Source: Emydura subglobosa | Taxonomy: Eukaryota > Chordata > Testudines > Chelidae | Assembly (NCBI GenBank): GCA_007922225.1 | Contig: ML679989.1 | Location: forward strand, 16,557,974-16,621,973 | Direction of reading: 5' to 3' | DNA length: 64,000 bases | Part shown: positions 47,101 through 62,100 of the stretch, piece by piece | Layout of the letters: the number at the start of each line of letters is the position of its first letter | How positions within the stretch are numbered: the first letter of the stretch is position 1 | Notes under the pieces: model-generated | Databases searched by the model: none | The model's input: the letters and a program-made list of their open reading frames with translations, nothing else | What the model was told of the DNA's origin: nothing | Made by a program: the position numbers and the translations under genes

Positions 47101-50100
47101 TCACACAAAGCGGCACCAGCAAATCAGATTAACAGATGTGCAGGCAAAGGCTTGCCTCTAGTCAGCAGAATTAGACAGTCAAACTCCCCTTCCACAGGGA
47201 GATGGGAATCTGGCGCTGAGCTGACACAGCTCAAGTGATATCTGAGATTAACTGGAATTAATTCATTACCGTGGCTCAGCAAAGAAGCCCGGTATTTCTG
47301 TCACAGCGAGGGCCCCTGCCTGGAGCCGGCAAAAACTGGAGAGGGCGGAAGGCAGCTTCCCAGGAAATTCTGTGGGTGCTGCCTTCTTTTTGTTACCGCC
47401 CCATGGGCTCTTGAGACCCAGCTGTTACCTGGGGGAGGGGGTTGGGAGCCAGCTCCTATTTGGGGTTGCAGCCTCCCACTGAAGCAGATTTGCTCAGCCA
47501 CCTGCAGCTGCTCCTCCCCAGGTGCCGGGAGTGCCCAGGAAGTCATTACCCTGGGCCGGTTGTGAGGAACGTGGACTCATGCCGCAATCCAGGTGGGAAG
47601 CCCCTTGTTTTCCCTGACACTGACACAGCCTCTCATCCCCACAGGGCTCCTTGGCTCCACCTGGCGGGGCTGTGATCCGATCCAGCCCCAGGATGCACAC
47701 CGGAACAGACCGAGACAGCTCTCACCAGCGTGGCCATTGCTGCTTCCCATGGCTGGGGTGTCTTAACAACGGCACAGTAACCCTGGAAAACCGCGAAGGG
47801 GCAAAGCTAGTTCTCACTCTCCTCCTGACCAGCTTGACCAGAGAGGGGGCCAAGATCCGGGTGTGCAGGGCTGCTCCGGCCTACGGCATGATGCTAATGT
47901 TTCCTTCGCTCTGCACTGCGAGAGCACATGGTCACAAGGCCATGAACCCAGCCCCAGGACCGCGCAGCCATAGCTTTGATCTTTCACCCGTGTTACATGA
48001 GCTGGCAAAACCGGCCTAATCCTTGCAGTGCCCAGAGCATCTCACCACATATGTACAGAGAGGTACATATGTACAGACAGGACGGGACGTACCTGTGGGC
48101 CCGGGGGTCCTTTCCCACCAGGTGGGCCAGGGGGAGCCTGTGGAAGGAGACAGAGGCAGAGATCAGAGCCTGAACATTTCACCTCACGTCTGCTGAGAAC
48201 TCATTGCACAGAGGCCTGTTGAGAGACCTTTTCACTTCTAGTCAGAGAGGCTCATGCTGAACTCTTAGACAACCAGCATGCCTGGACCAGACTTCATTTA
48301 ACCCCCGGGTTCTGGGGACAGAAGTGTCTCATCGTACCTATTAGTGCCTGTAGAAAACAGCTCGGCCCTGCGGCTTTCCACTGGGGCACTTTATGGGTTG
48401 ATTTCATTGAGAGTCAGGGAACAATACTCACTTTGGGGCCGGCTTTTCCCGGAAATCCTGGTGGGCCCCGGACTCCTGGCTCTCCCTGCAAGAAGGAGCA
48501 GAAAGTTTTTTCAGGTTTGTTCTATTGAAGAGCTGCTTGGGAACGGCAGCAGCAGCAGTCACCTCTGAGTGGAGAATGGCGACTAAGACTGGGAGGGTTA
48601 AGGAGAGCTGGCCAGAAAACAGGGAGGGGGAAAAAAACCCCCAAAAACGTACGCAGATTTTCTGACCAATTCTAGAGACGAGTTCTCCTGACTCATGCAT
48701 TGGTGAAGACAGAAAGTTGGATTTTGGCAAACTGTTGTAGGGTAACTTCAAGGACATGAATATAAATAAGTGTGCCCACCTGATTCGAGATAGGCGTGAG
48801 TCAACACCCCAAATACCCTCCCAATTTTGATCCGGCATCCAGCCTTATAACAAGCCAAACCCAAAACACTGGAAATGTCAACTCCTAAATTTCAAGGAAG
48901 TCCAAATCTAGTTTGGAACTCAGCAACTCAGGCCTCTCCCTGTTACTATCCTGGGCTGACGAATGGATGTAGCAGGATTTCAGTGTGTTCATATTGCTCC
49001 CACTCTAAATGCCTATTATGCAGCCATTTCCCCTGAGCTAAAAACCACAACCACTTTCTGTTAAATCCAGCTTTGGTCTGTGTCAGGAAATGAAGGCGGG
49101 GGTGGGGTGAGGATGGTGCGGGGAAGCGTAAGTGGCACAAGAGATACCAGAGATACTGGAAGAGCAGTACAGTCTCACCCTACAGATGCTAATCCTACAC
49201 CCTATTCCTAGCGTTGGAAGGAGAAAAGTTGTCTCCACAGTTACTGTTCAGTAAACATCAAACAAAAAGCTCTTTGCGGGTCACCCAAGAATTCCCAATG
49301 ATCTTCATTATTGTAGCTCTTTTCCAGCCCTACCTTTTCACCCCTGGGTCCTGGCTTTCCTCTGTCGCCAACAGGTCCCGGGTAGCCCTGGGACAGAGAA
49401 ATCCATTGATATTGGTCAGTTCAGGCTGATACAATGTATTTTCTGGCGACGTAGGCATGAAATGGAGGAAGCTAGCAGCCTATGGATAGCGGTGTTCACT
49501 TCCGAGAGGTGGCACCAGATCTCCAGAAGAGGTGGTGGTCATCACAGGGGTTAAGGTTTCACACACCTCCCCTGTTTGTTTGGCTCTTTCTCAAATGAAC
49601 TGCTTTACCTGAAACTAGCTTTAATGAGCTCTTGCAAAAGAGGGTCTTGTGGCCCACCAGCTGCATTGACCAGCAGTGCCATGTCTAGCTGGCTAGCCCT
49701 CACCCATGTAACCATGCCCTCTTCCCACTGGGTCAGGAGAACCTCATGAGAGCACTGCCAACAGTTGCTTAAAAACTGGACAACCCTACCCCAGAATGGG
49801 ATGTGCTAGTCAGGAGCATCATTCTGTTTATTCAAATAGCACATAGCTGGGGTGGAGAAGGGGCTTACAGCAAGACAGACAGTGCCTATTTAGCTTCTTC
49901 TGCCAGAGAAGGCAGCGACATCTTGTGCCTAACTCAATGAGTGCCACCATCAATGTGCCTCCCTTTAGCCTGGGGACCAGGCCCGAACATCGCACAACGC
50001 AATATGGGGATTTCCAAACCCCATAGAAATTGGAGCCCTATTTCCTCAAAGCAAGAAGGCAGATGTCACCATACATCTTCTGGTCAGACCCATGATCTGG

Positions 50101-53100
50101 GAACCCCTGCCTTGGGACTACGAGAGGAAGACGGTTAGTTCTGCCCCTCCAGTAGGGGGGCAACCAGCCAGTATTGGAAAACTGGCCTGAACCTACCCAG
50201 CCATTCTCACCGACACGTGCCCTTTCCTTGCACACAGCAAATTCCATGGGATAGACCCAGTGTAGCCAACGGTGCCCAGCTGGGCTGGACCTGTAGGTCT
50301 GTGAAAGCTCCTTACAGCAGGTGCCTCCCTTCTGGACAGGTATTTTTTCCAAGTTCATCCTCTCTCTGCCTCTGCCCCATATGTTCTCATAGAGCTGCCT
50401 GCTTATTGCTAGGCCTCATTGTGCACTGGGAAGAGATGGGCCTGGGTATCACTTACATATATGCCGACAGATCCTTGCAGTCCTTCCAAGCCAAGCTGAC
50501 CAGGCATCCCCTGCCAGGAAAGAAATGAAAATGTAACAAATGCAGCAATATTGGCTTGAATACAGGTGGTCAGTTTTGGTACTGACATTAGCATGGAAGG
50601 AGCAGTAAAGTAGGTCACAAAGAACTAGGGTGCATAGACCTCATCAAGTAAAAGCTCATCTAAACAGACATTGTGCTTTATGGATCTAATCCTAAGAGGT
50701 GCTGAGCACTTGCAACTCCTGTTGGCTTCAGTGGGGACTGTGCAGGCTTGGAATCAGGCTCCAAAAGGGCAAGTTGTAGGGTGATTGGCAGAGCTGTGTG
50801 AGTAACCGATTCTTTGGTTCGGCCATTGAACTCCACCTCCCAAAATTGTTTTGGGTCGAACAAAACATTTCATTTAATTTGAGAGGTTTTTTAAAAATAG
50901 CTTTTCTTTCTGATTGAAACTCTAGTAAAGAACATAATTATCAGACACACAGATTAATACAATTTGTTGGGGGAAGAGTCAATGTGTTTTTATAAAGGGA
51001 AATCATGCCTCACTAATCTACTAGGATTCTTTGAGGGGGTTAAAAAGCATGTGAACAAGGGCGATCCAGTGGACACAGTGTACTTAGATTTTCAGAAAAC
51101 CTGTGACAAGGCCCCTCACCAAAGGCTCTTAAACAAAGTAAGCGGTTATGGCATAAGAGGGAAGGTCCTCTCCTGGATCAGTAATTAGTTAAAAGACAGG
51201 AAACAAAGGGCAGGAATAAATGGTTAGTTTCAGAATGGAGAGAGGTAAACAGTGGTGTCTCCCAGGGGTCTGTACTGGAATCAGTACTGTTCAACATATT
51301 CATAAATGATCTGGAAAAAGGGGTAAACAGTGAGGGGGCAAAATTTGCAGATGATACGAAACTACTCAAGATAGTTAAGTCCAAAGCTGACTGTGAAGAG
51401 TTACAAAGGGATCTCACAAAACTGGGTGACTGCGCAACATAATGGCAGATGAAATTCAATGTTGATAAATGCAAAGTAATGCACATTGGAAAATATAATC
51501 CCAACTATACATATAAAATGATGTGGTCTAAGTTAGCTGTTACCACACAAGAAAGAGATCTTGGAGTCACTGTGGATAGTTCTCTGAAAACATCCACTCA
51601 ATGTGCAGCGGCAGCCAAAAAAGCTAACAGAATGTTGGGAATCATTAGGAAAGGGATAGATAATAAGACAGAAAATATCATATTGCCTCTTTATAAATCC
51701 ATGGTACGCCCACATCTTGAGTACTGTGTGCAGATCTGGTCGCCCCATCTCAAAAAGGATACACTGGAATTGGAGAGGGTGCAGAAGAGGGCAACTAAAA
51801 TGATGAGGGGTATGGAAAAGCTTCCATATGATGAGAGATTAATAAGACTGGGACTTTTCAGCTTGGAAAAGAGACAACTACGGGGGGATATGATAGAGGT
51901 CTATAAAATCATGATTGGTTTGGAGAAAGTAACTAAGGAAGTGTTATTTGTTCCTTTTCTCATAACACAAAAACTAGGGGGTCACCAAATGAAATTAAAT
52001 AGGCAGCAGATTTAAAACGAACAAAAGGAAGTATTTCTTCACACAACACACAGTCAACCTCTGGAACTCCTGGCCAGATGATGTTGTGAAGGCCAAGACT
52101 ATAACAGGGTTCAAAAAAGAACTAGATAAGTTCATGGAAGATAGGTCCATCAATGGCTACTAGCCAGGATAGGCAGGGATTGCTCTTTGCCAGAGTCTGG
52201 GAACGGCTGACGGGATGGATCACTTGATGATTACCTGTTCTATGCATTCCTCTGAAGCACCTGGCATTGGCCACTTTTGGCAGACAGGACACTGGGCTAG
52301 ATGGACCATTGGTCTGACCCCGTATGGCCATTCTTATGTTATGTTTAATTTAATAACATTGATGTTAACTCAAAACAGTAGTTTTTAATTTTTTTCCGAT
52401 GGAAACAATTTGGTGCATTTGACATGGATTTGCAGTGTTTTGGTCGACCCAAATCTGCATATTTCTTCAAAAAAGGTTTTTGTCCAAAAACCTCCCCCCA
52501 GCTCTACTGTTCAGGCAAGTGCAATGCTGGACCATATGGGAACCACAGCTAGCAACACAGACTGCACTACGTGCTGCATGTGCTGGTAAAGTGGGAGTGC
52601 TGCAGATGGCAGGGGGAAAGAGGCAGAGCCACTTCTCTCTCTGCAGAGAGCCCAGACAGGGAATTCAAGAGCAGCATTAATGGGGTCATAGGTAGCTGGG
52701 ACACGCGACCCTTGCTTTGTGAGTATTGGGTGATAAAAGAAAACATATAAAGGATCCTCAGGCTGAGTGTCAGCAAGAGCCTTAGCATGAATTGAGATGC
52801 AGCGTGGAGATACCCAGCTAATACCTAATTAGCCCTTTTCCCTGGAGTGTGGCTAATGTTTCGGCTGGTCATTAAAAGCACCCTTCTGTAGTTATCCATT
52901 TCATGAAGCGCTTCAAAGTAAGGAACCCCCTTTTCCCATCTCACAATGCCTCTGAAGAGATGCTACCACAGAGCTGATCCCAGAGGAACACTCCAAAATA
53001 TCAACTCAGCGATTTTGTCATTAAGACCAGGCTTCATGCGGCTCCATCACTCTCACACACATATACCAGCTCATTAGTGGCTCTTACCTCTGGCCCCCGT

Positions 53101-56100
53101 GAACCTGGGTCTCCATCAGGTCCTGGCTTTCCTGGAGGGCCCTTAAAAAAACATTTGGGGAGAGGTGTCATTAATTGAGTCACCTTATAAGGCCACGTCA
53201 GGCCCTGACGCATTGCCAGGCTCAGCGAGGCGAGCGAGCTAATTAACATTTGATCGCGCTGCATTAACGCTGCCTCTGCGGATTGTCGCTGCAGTTCCTG
53301 TCCGGCAACGTTCAGCCGTCCTCCATCACCAGCAGCCCAAAGCTGGTGCTGCAGAGAGGCTGAGCCTGGCACTCAGAGGGTACCGTGTTCAGTGTGCCTA
53401 GTGCCCTGCGCAGCGGGAAAGCAGCTAGCAGGTTCTCAGACGTTCTTTCTGGGGATGGTGCAAAATAATCACCTGACTGATTTCGAAAGTCAGTAGCTCA
53501 GAGCGCCTTTGGGGCCTGCCAGCTATATACGAATGCTCTGTGGACTCAGTCATTCTCCCACAATGTGTGCGCGCTGCCCCAATGGATTCCAAAACCTGCT
53601 CTGTGGACGTGATCATGCCATCCCCTAGGTTGCATCATCTGGGGCCATAAGATCGAATGCTACTACACAATGGGACTGCTGCACGGCTTACTGCCAGCTC
53701 TCTCTTCCTGGCTGGTCCAGCAGCAAATCCCACGCTCTTTACTCTCAAGCTGCTGGCATGTCACTGCAGGAGGGGCACAGTCTCTGGGTTTTCATTAGGA
53801 AGAGTGTAGACGGCTAAACTGCCTCGGTGCTTTTGAGTGCAAGATGCAGCAGCCTGTTGCTGTGCACCAAGGAGAGGTTTGCACAGACTCGGTGTAGATG
53901 CGTTTTCCTTGTGGAAGTTCAGTGACCAGAATCCCCAAGCAGCCTTATTAGCCGTAAACAGGCCCAGGCAGTAAGGTTACCAGACACACCACCCATGAAA
54001 ATAAATTCTAAGATTAAGGGAAGAGAGCTTCTCCTCGCTGAGGTCTCTCTCAGGCAGCGCATGTCGGGGTTAACTTATTTTTCTCCTCTCTGTTTAAGGC
54101 ATGAGCCAACACCTACTTCTGCCAATCGGGGACTTTTCATGGATTTTAACCCTCTGCGAGGAGGGAGAGTATGTGGGCAAAATTGTGTAACAGTGGATTT
54201 TATTTATCAGTTATTTTATTTATTGCATTTTCATAATAGGCCACTCAGACAAAGCTTTAAAACTCTGTGGGAATTTGTTATTATAAATACGGTAGTTAAT
54301 TTACTTCAAGATGTACCAGTGAGAAGACAGATATCCAGAGACGCTGATGTGCAGACCCTCACCTCCAATCCGCGTACAGTGTGGGTTCAGTTGCCCAGCA
54401 ACAGTCCAGTCTGACTGAGCTCAGAACTTATTCAGGTTTTTTTTTCCCCCAGTTATTTACATCGCACTAGAACTATATCTGTACGTAACAGGGAAATATG
54501 GACAAGTGGCTAAAGATAGGTAGAAGAACACACCAAGTATCAATGATGAGAAGGGTAAGGATACGCACGCAGCTGGTGGATCTGAAAGGGGGTACGCAAT
54601 AAGAAAAGTTTGGGAACCTCTGCTGTAGAGGGTTGGATGCTTCCACCTGCTCCTAGCTAGAGAGCAACAACATATCCCTTACCAGCCAGTATTGATCTCA
54701 GCTCCTGTCTACTATTCACCACCCTCCCAGGACACACAGAAAAGCAGCTGACTTTCTGCCTTTGTGTTGTGCAGACTAATGCAACAGACAAATCATCACA
54801 GAATGAAGATGTTCCTTACTATTGGTCCAGGAGGTCCGTCATGCCCTCTCTCACCCTGTAAGCCATCAGCACCCTGGAGACAATAGCAAAAGATCAAAAC
54901 ACACCCACGGACAGTTGGGGGAAGTGCTACAGGTGCAGAAGAGAGTCGTAGGGGACATAACAGCATGGCTTGCCCAAGAGGGGTGCACCTGCCATGGGAC
55001 CAATGCTGGTGCTCCTGTTAAGCTGTATATGCTCACAGCCACAGGTTTTCCTGAAGCAGCCTTTTGTAAGAGTTGGCTCCTGCCTGTCTGTGGATTTCCT
55101 CATGGATTGGTCACTGATGACATTTAATTAAAAAAAAAAAAAAAAAGCTAGCCTGGAACAGAGCATTCCAGTAAGGTTGAAACAGAACATTTCCACCTGT
55201 GCAGAATGGAACGTTTCCATGACTTTAGTTTCATTTTTTAAAAATGTGGATATTCTAGAATGCAAAGTCCAAAATGTCAAATTCAGAACAAAACTTTGCG
55301 ATTTTATCCGAACGAAATGTTGGGATCAACCTGAAGCATGCTGGGTTTTTGGAATTTCATTTTGTGGGAAATTTTGATAATTTTTCTCTTTGTTGCATTT
55401 TAGATCAGAGGAAAAAAAAACAAAAACAAAACCCAAATTGCAGAATTTCCCACAAATTGGAAAAACTGGTTCCCACCCAGCCCTAGCTGCTGGCTCCATT
55501 CGTCCCATCTCAGTTTTGTTTTTGACAACATGACACCAAATATGCCTTAGAAATAGCCACATTTTTATTTTTTCCTGAAAAGGGGCAATTTTTCCAGCCT
55601 CTCCTCCCTTGCTCATCTCTGCACAGACGTGCAGCCCCTCACCTGCTTATTTCTTACTGATGGAAATCCTTATCCTATCTCCCAGCATTCAAAGGGAAGA
55701 CACCAACCTGGTACAGGGTTAGGGGAAGATGCCCCCATTACAGTGCACTCCAAGGGCCCTTTCTTAGGCCATGTCCTGACTTAAGTGCATCTGTTTTTGA
55801 GGTGAATGGGAGCAATTCACTTGCATTCAGGACAGATGGGGAGGGTGGGTTAAGAGAGTGAAGAAGCTGATAAGACAGCACCTACGGCCGAAGGATGCTG
55901 TTGTGTCTCAGCCCAAGAGCGGAGGAGCGTGATGTGCATCTCTCAAGCATTCTAAGTTAAATCTTGTACCACCCGACTGGGTCACTGTTAGTTGACAACT
56001 GAACATGAAAAGTTTGTGTTGGAAGCGAATAAGACCCAACAGTTGGTTTGCTTGGACTCGGACGATGTCACAATTAACAAAGACGTTGCAGGGTACTCAA

Positions 56101-59100
56101 TGCCAAACCCCTAGCTCGAATCAAACCCCGGGATCTGAATACAGGGCAGGACACCCTTTACATTCCGAGCTCACACCCAGGAAGGTGGACTGGTCAGTTG
56201 AACTAAGGCCAGCCACTATCATTAGGGAGCTCACCTAGGACTTGATAGACTCGTGTTCAATTCCCAGCTCTGCCACAGACTTCTGGTGTGATCTTGGGCA
56301 AGTCACTTAGGCTCTTGGTGCCTGAGTTTCCCACCCGTACAATGGAGATAATAGCACTGCCTTACCTTACAGGGGTGTGAGAGGACAAATACATTAAAGA
56401 TTGCGAAGCGCTTTGAGATCTACTGCTGAAAAGCTCCATACAAGAGCTAGGTATTATTATCATGCTAATGTGGCTCAAAGGACTGGACGAATTTAAAATA
56501 GACAAGGAATTCTACTCACAGCTGGTCCCTTTCTGCCAGCGCTGCCCATAGTACCTGGCATACCCTGCAGGATAAGTCAGACAGATGGTAAAGACCAAGA
56601 GAGATCACAAACCTTCCCAGCACTACACTGTATGAACATGGATTTGCACGGAAGCTCGGTTTTCTCTGTAATGGAAATGCTCTAGTGACACTAGCTGGAA
56701 TTGTGTGTAAACCTGATAGCTCGTTCCCATTAAAGGGTTAGATCACGAGCAAGGAGTTTCTGGATCTCATCCTAGCTCGTAGCAAAGGGCTGTTCCCAGC
56801 AAACCACCATGCAGTTTTGTTCTAGACAGGGTCTCTGCATGAAGGGCTTGGGACTGGACCAACAGGACCTGTGTGCTAAGAGTGAGGGTCGAGGGTCATT
56901 GGCAGAGCTGCTTATGGGCACAGAACCAGAACATGTCTACGTGAGCACAGGGGGCAGCGTGAGCCGCAGGTGACAGCGGAAATGAATGGGCAGAGCTGTG
57001 CTGGGGAGAGAACTGGAAGATTGGGGGGAAGGCGGTGGCTTGTTGCAAGTCAGGAATGAGGGGCATGAACTCTGCCAGCCCAAGCCTGTGTTGCTACGCG
57101 GAGGTGGGCCTAGACCACAGAGTGTGGATTCAGCTCCGAAAGTCCCCAAATCTGAGGGAGTTTGGCTCTGTGGTTCCGTTCAGATCCATCTCCCTACTTT
57201 TGGAGGTACGTTTAGAGACACTCACCAAATTTACCAGAGACAAACCAACTCTGGCACCAACGCACATCAAAGTTAACGTGACACACAATAATACAGCAGC
57301 ATTCCCCTGAAGCCCTGGCCCCTCTAGCCGGCATGGCAATTATGAGATAATGAAGAATATTTAAATATATAGTATAGAATGGGAACCTGTGTACCAGGCT
57401 TTCCTTCTGGGCCTTTTATTCCAGGAACGCCTCGTAAGCCCTGTAAAGGAGATTTTTGCCTTGGATAAGTATATAAATTAAAATAGGTGCTCGGATTTTA
57501 AATGCTGAAAACGCAGACTGCAAAAGAAGTTTTTAATGGATGCAGCTATGTGCAGCCATATAAGCAAAGTCAATACAAATATTTTCACAAGAGCAATTTA
57601 AACAACTGGGAATAGGAGACTCTTGCATGTGTATATTTATTTGCAATGTGAGTACTAAACTCTGTCTACTGGGACAGCAGTGATCAACGCAATCACATCT
57701 GTCTCTACTGTTATCTTGTCCTCTACCCCCCGCCCGGCTGTCTGTCTATTTATTCACCTGCTGTGTGTCCTCTAAATCCTAGACTGGGATCTCGTTAGGG
57801 CAGGGGGTGTTTTTTGTTATCTTTTTGCACAGTGCTTAAAACATCGTCCTCATCTCTGTCGGAGCTCCCTGGATGGCAGTTCAAGAAAAACAAACTGCAC
57901 GTGCAAACTGTCAGGTTTGGAAACCTTCCCAAGCAAAGTGTGTGCTCATAACTGCACTGTGCTCATTAACATGCATCGTGTCTCCTATGTGTGCCTGCAC
58001 TCAACACCCTGGGCAAACAGCTTCTCACAGCCCTTTACTGCCTCCGCTGGCAAATGTTAGAACCAAAAAAAGAAAAAGAGCAGCAGGTAAAAAGCCTATT
58101 TTTACTGCAGCAGAGAAAGAATGTCGAGTTCCTTAACCATATTTTTTCCTCCCTATCCTTCTTTGCCCACCTCCACAACTATTAATTGTAGCTTGTTTGT
58201 CAAATGTAAACCTGCGCAATAACAGTTCCTCTGAAAGTTACTTAAAAAGAGTCTGATTTCCTACATTCCTTGCGAGTAGGCAAAGGTCAGTTGTGTTTCT
58301 GGGTTTATTATTATTATTTTTAACAATGTAAAACTTGTATAGAATGATGCACATCCTGAATCACCCACTGACCTTACCACAGGCTTATCTAAAGGCAGAA
58401 TACAACCCACAGAAGATTTTAAACACAAACACATTTTCAAATCGCTGCCAAAACCCAAGCAAAGTGCACAATAACTGTCTAGGCAAGCACTGTTAACTGT
58501 TTTCAACCTTCATTTGTGAGCTACAGAAAACAAATGAAGCCCTCTAATCTGGCTGAGAAATAAGCAGTTGTGCCTTTGATGAGAAGGCTGCACTCCCCTA
58601 CACGTTGCCTGTTTGTTTTCATGCAGGCGTGCAATAGCTGCTATGCTTTTAAGCGCATGCCTAGTTAAAGACACACGGTCTGGATGCTGGTGTCCATCGG
58701 GAGCATCTGCCCTGCAATCAGCACAGTCACACTAACAGATGAGCAGAAAAATGCCCTCTGTTTGGAGAATGTTACACTTGTATCTGCCAACCCTGAGTCA
58801 GGTCTATGCTTTCTGCTTTCAAGCCTGAACCATGCTCCTGGGGCAGCCAGTCCTGTCCCCTCTCTAAAGCATACTTTACATAAGTTAGAGACGGAGCATT
58901 GTGTGTATTGCTACTTACTGGGGGTCCTGGAATTCCAACCAACCCGCGCTGGCCCATACGGCCCTGTAAAGAAACAAATATTACAAGAAAGGACTTTGCC
59001 ATCAGTAAACAAGATGCAAATTCAGAGGCCTCAATAGGCAAGTGGCATCAGGAATGATCTTTGCTAGCAGTAAAAGTTACAGGGCTTCTAACTATATAGA

Positions 59101-62100
59101 TTGGTTCATATTTCAGTCATGGTTCCAATTTTATCTAAACTCCTCTCTAGTGAGTTATTTCCACCTGACTAGCATGGAGTAGTTTATTCAGTCCTTTAAG
59201 CGCAGGGAGCTGGCCATGGTGATCTGCCACTGCTATCCACATTTTTGCCACCTCCACAGTAGATCTCTGCATAGTGGCTCTACACAGCTGTGGGCCTTCA
59301 AGCCATTCAGAAGCTGCAGCCTCCTGATTCTGGAAAGCAACTTACTTGAGTCTTTTTGACAGCAACCGGACTTAAGTTTATGCTTAAAGCTAAGAACGTG
59401 CTTAAGTGTGGTCTGGCCCAGAATGCCAGTGAAAACCATGGCTGGCGCTCAGCTGTGCAGTTTCTCATGCAGGGAGTGCTGCTTTATGTCCATGCTACAT
59501 GACCTGGGCTGCTCACAAATCAGTTTTTAGAGAGATTGACGGTGTTGGTTTAAAGCTCTATAACGACTCTGACATTCATCTCCAAGTAACAAACGGCTGT
59601 GTTACTTACCCTGCGTCCTTTTGTTCCTTGCGTTCCCTTGGGGCCATCAGGTCCCCGACTGCCCTAAAAATTCACAGGGGAAAATCATTTGAGATACCAC
59701 TGCTTGAATCCCCCACTCTCCACCATGCTTGTCTACCTTAGAGATACAGAGTTGGGGATGTGTCTTGACAGTCTTAGGGGCTTCATCCAAAGCCCTTTGG
59801 ACTCAATGGATCTAAGAGCTTGGGGTCAGGCTGGAGATGCTGGTTTTGATGCAGATTTTCCTATTGAAATGATGTTGTCATTGGTGTAACATGCATTACG
59901 CTTCAGGGAAGCGGAGATGCTGGGCCCAGCAAGCACTATTAGGAGGAGAGGCGAGGCCAGCCATGATGCTTTGTACATGCACATGACTTAGGGAAACCCC
60001 CAAGCTGCCAGGATGCATTCCTAGATATTCTGGGGTTGGGAATGCGAGAACTACGTCTCCAAAACTGCTGCCTCCTCAGGGCCACAGGTGAACCCAGAAA
60101 TCTTTGGAGAGCAGCAGACACAAGCTGGAGCAAGACCCTCAACACACGTGCCTAAACCTCGCCCTGAGAAAAAGACATAGTTCTTACCCCTTTGTATTCT
60201 GAAACCCTGCCTCCAGGGTCAAGTGGGGCACCAGGCTGGACAGTACCCTCGCTGGGGGCTCGTCAGTGGGATGTCTATGGATCACTGGACCCCTCGTATC
60301 AGTAAAGGGGGTGTGTGTGTAAGGGGTGGATGGGTACACAGAGGTAGAAGGTGATTACCAGTATTTCAATCCCCCACCCCACCCCGTCAGATTCATTCTG
60401 TAGCTTATAACTCCGCTAGCTCTGTCTCCACGGAGGAAGGAGGATTTTTCCCTTTTTAAGCAATGCACCAAGTGGAGACCACGTTCATTCCCACAGCTTG
60501 AAACCTGTCAAGCAGATTCACAGATGGGCTGCGGGATGCTGCTGCTATCATTCCAGCTTGGAATCAGCACAGAATTGGGTTTTTTTTTTTCAAACAGCGC
60601 AACTCAAATCCCATCTCACGCTCCCTTTGAACAGGACACACTGACAGCCTACGATCCAGGTACAAGAGGAGGTAGTTGGGGTTTTCTTGGACCCAGAATA
60701 GTGGGTGTAAACCTCAGATGAGGACATTGGAAACAGGGAAACTCTTATTCAGTGTGAACAAATATGATCCACTCCTTTGTGCTCCCTACCCAAACCTTTC
60801 CTAAGTCAGGAAAAAGCCAGCGTAAACAAATCCATCTTAAAACTGGCCTCATGCCCTGGCTATGTTTTCCCTGCATGCTTCCCAGCACTGGCAGACAGAC
60901 ATGTGCCAGCACTGCTTGAGCTACTGTGCTAAAAATAGCAGTGTGGCTGCAGGAGCACAAGTGGCTCAGGCTTGCCGCCCCGTGTACAATCTCACCCGAC
61001 CCCTACAAAGAAAAAGAACGCTGCAGTTGTGCAGAGCAATTGAGCTGCATTTCTGCACCTTCCACTCCTGCCAACTGGACACACTGCACACTTTGGGAAA
61101 AGCAAAGGACCCGCTGCCGGCGATATTACAAACGGAACAAGATTATTTTATAAAAGAACACCAGCAGATCAAATATGGCCTGAAGTTTAAGTTATGCAAA
61201 CACTTTTACAAAAGCCAGGCTCAAAGAGAAATGTTTCCTTGAATGAAAAGAACAAAAGCCACTCCCCACAAACTCCACCCCCAACCCACTGAAAACACCT
61301 TTATTTTAACAAGTAAACCTGAACTCGCCATCGCTGCTGGCAAACCCAAATATTGCAGTGTTATGTCAGTGCAGGAGGATGGAAAGCGGGGAATGACTAG
61401 AAACGAGTGAAATCACCAAACGGATTGTCATGGTCCGAGCTGAGAGAATTGCAAACAGTGAAAAGCAAACACAGGAAAGTAAAAGTAGCAAAGCAGCTCC
61501 AGTACAGCAACTGGTGAAGAACAATACAGTTTGATATCCCCCCTCTGCAACCATGGTTTCATAATTTATCCCATTATTTGTAACTTGGGACATTTATTTT
61601 CTTTTAAGTTGAGTTTTAAGCTGGCTATGTCCACTGAAGCACAATCCACCTCAATATGAAGCTATGTACCAAAACGCTGGAGCATAGGAATACCCACACT
61701 GCCCAACCTTGCTCCAAAGAGAGGCTATGACACCCCCCCCCCCCCCTTCCAACATCACGCATACAAATAGGTGGTACGGCTCTGCTGTGAGTTTGCTTGT
61801 CCATGCCTCAGTTTCCCCAGCTGTGAAATGAAGATGGTACTTCTCCATCTTTGTAGAGGCTGGGATTATCAAAGGAGTCTTTTGGAGTTTGGCAACCAAA
61901 CCCTGTTGAAATTCAATGGCTTGGATTTGAAAATGAGCCTACATAGCAAAAAAACCCTGTGGCATTGAGTCTCAGGGTCTGAGTCAACTGACTCAGGGTC
62001 ATGGGGCTCACCCTGAGAGACTAACAATAGTAGCATAGATATCGGGGCTCGGGCTGGAGCCTGGGCTCTGAAACCTGGTGAGGGAAGAGGGTCTCCAAAC

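Larger units (their letters stand above)
44280..53087. other. introns in the mid-to-N-terminal helix region
   Basis: 44280-48092 (3.8 kb, the longest intron here) holds SINE-head-like repeats at 45860-46200 and no missing Gly-X-Y exon that I could find. 48486-49333 and 49388-50456: nothing recognised. 50511-53087 is dominated by the CR1 copy at 50945-52345. Confidence 0.5.

Noticed and set aside
60184..60205. Possible 19-nt exon (GGTTTCAGAATACAAAGGG before GTAAGA) on the minus strand
   Set aside because: Length is not a multiple of nine, it has no clear Gly-X-Y pattern, and flanking helix exons join in frame without it.
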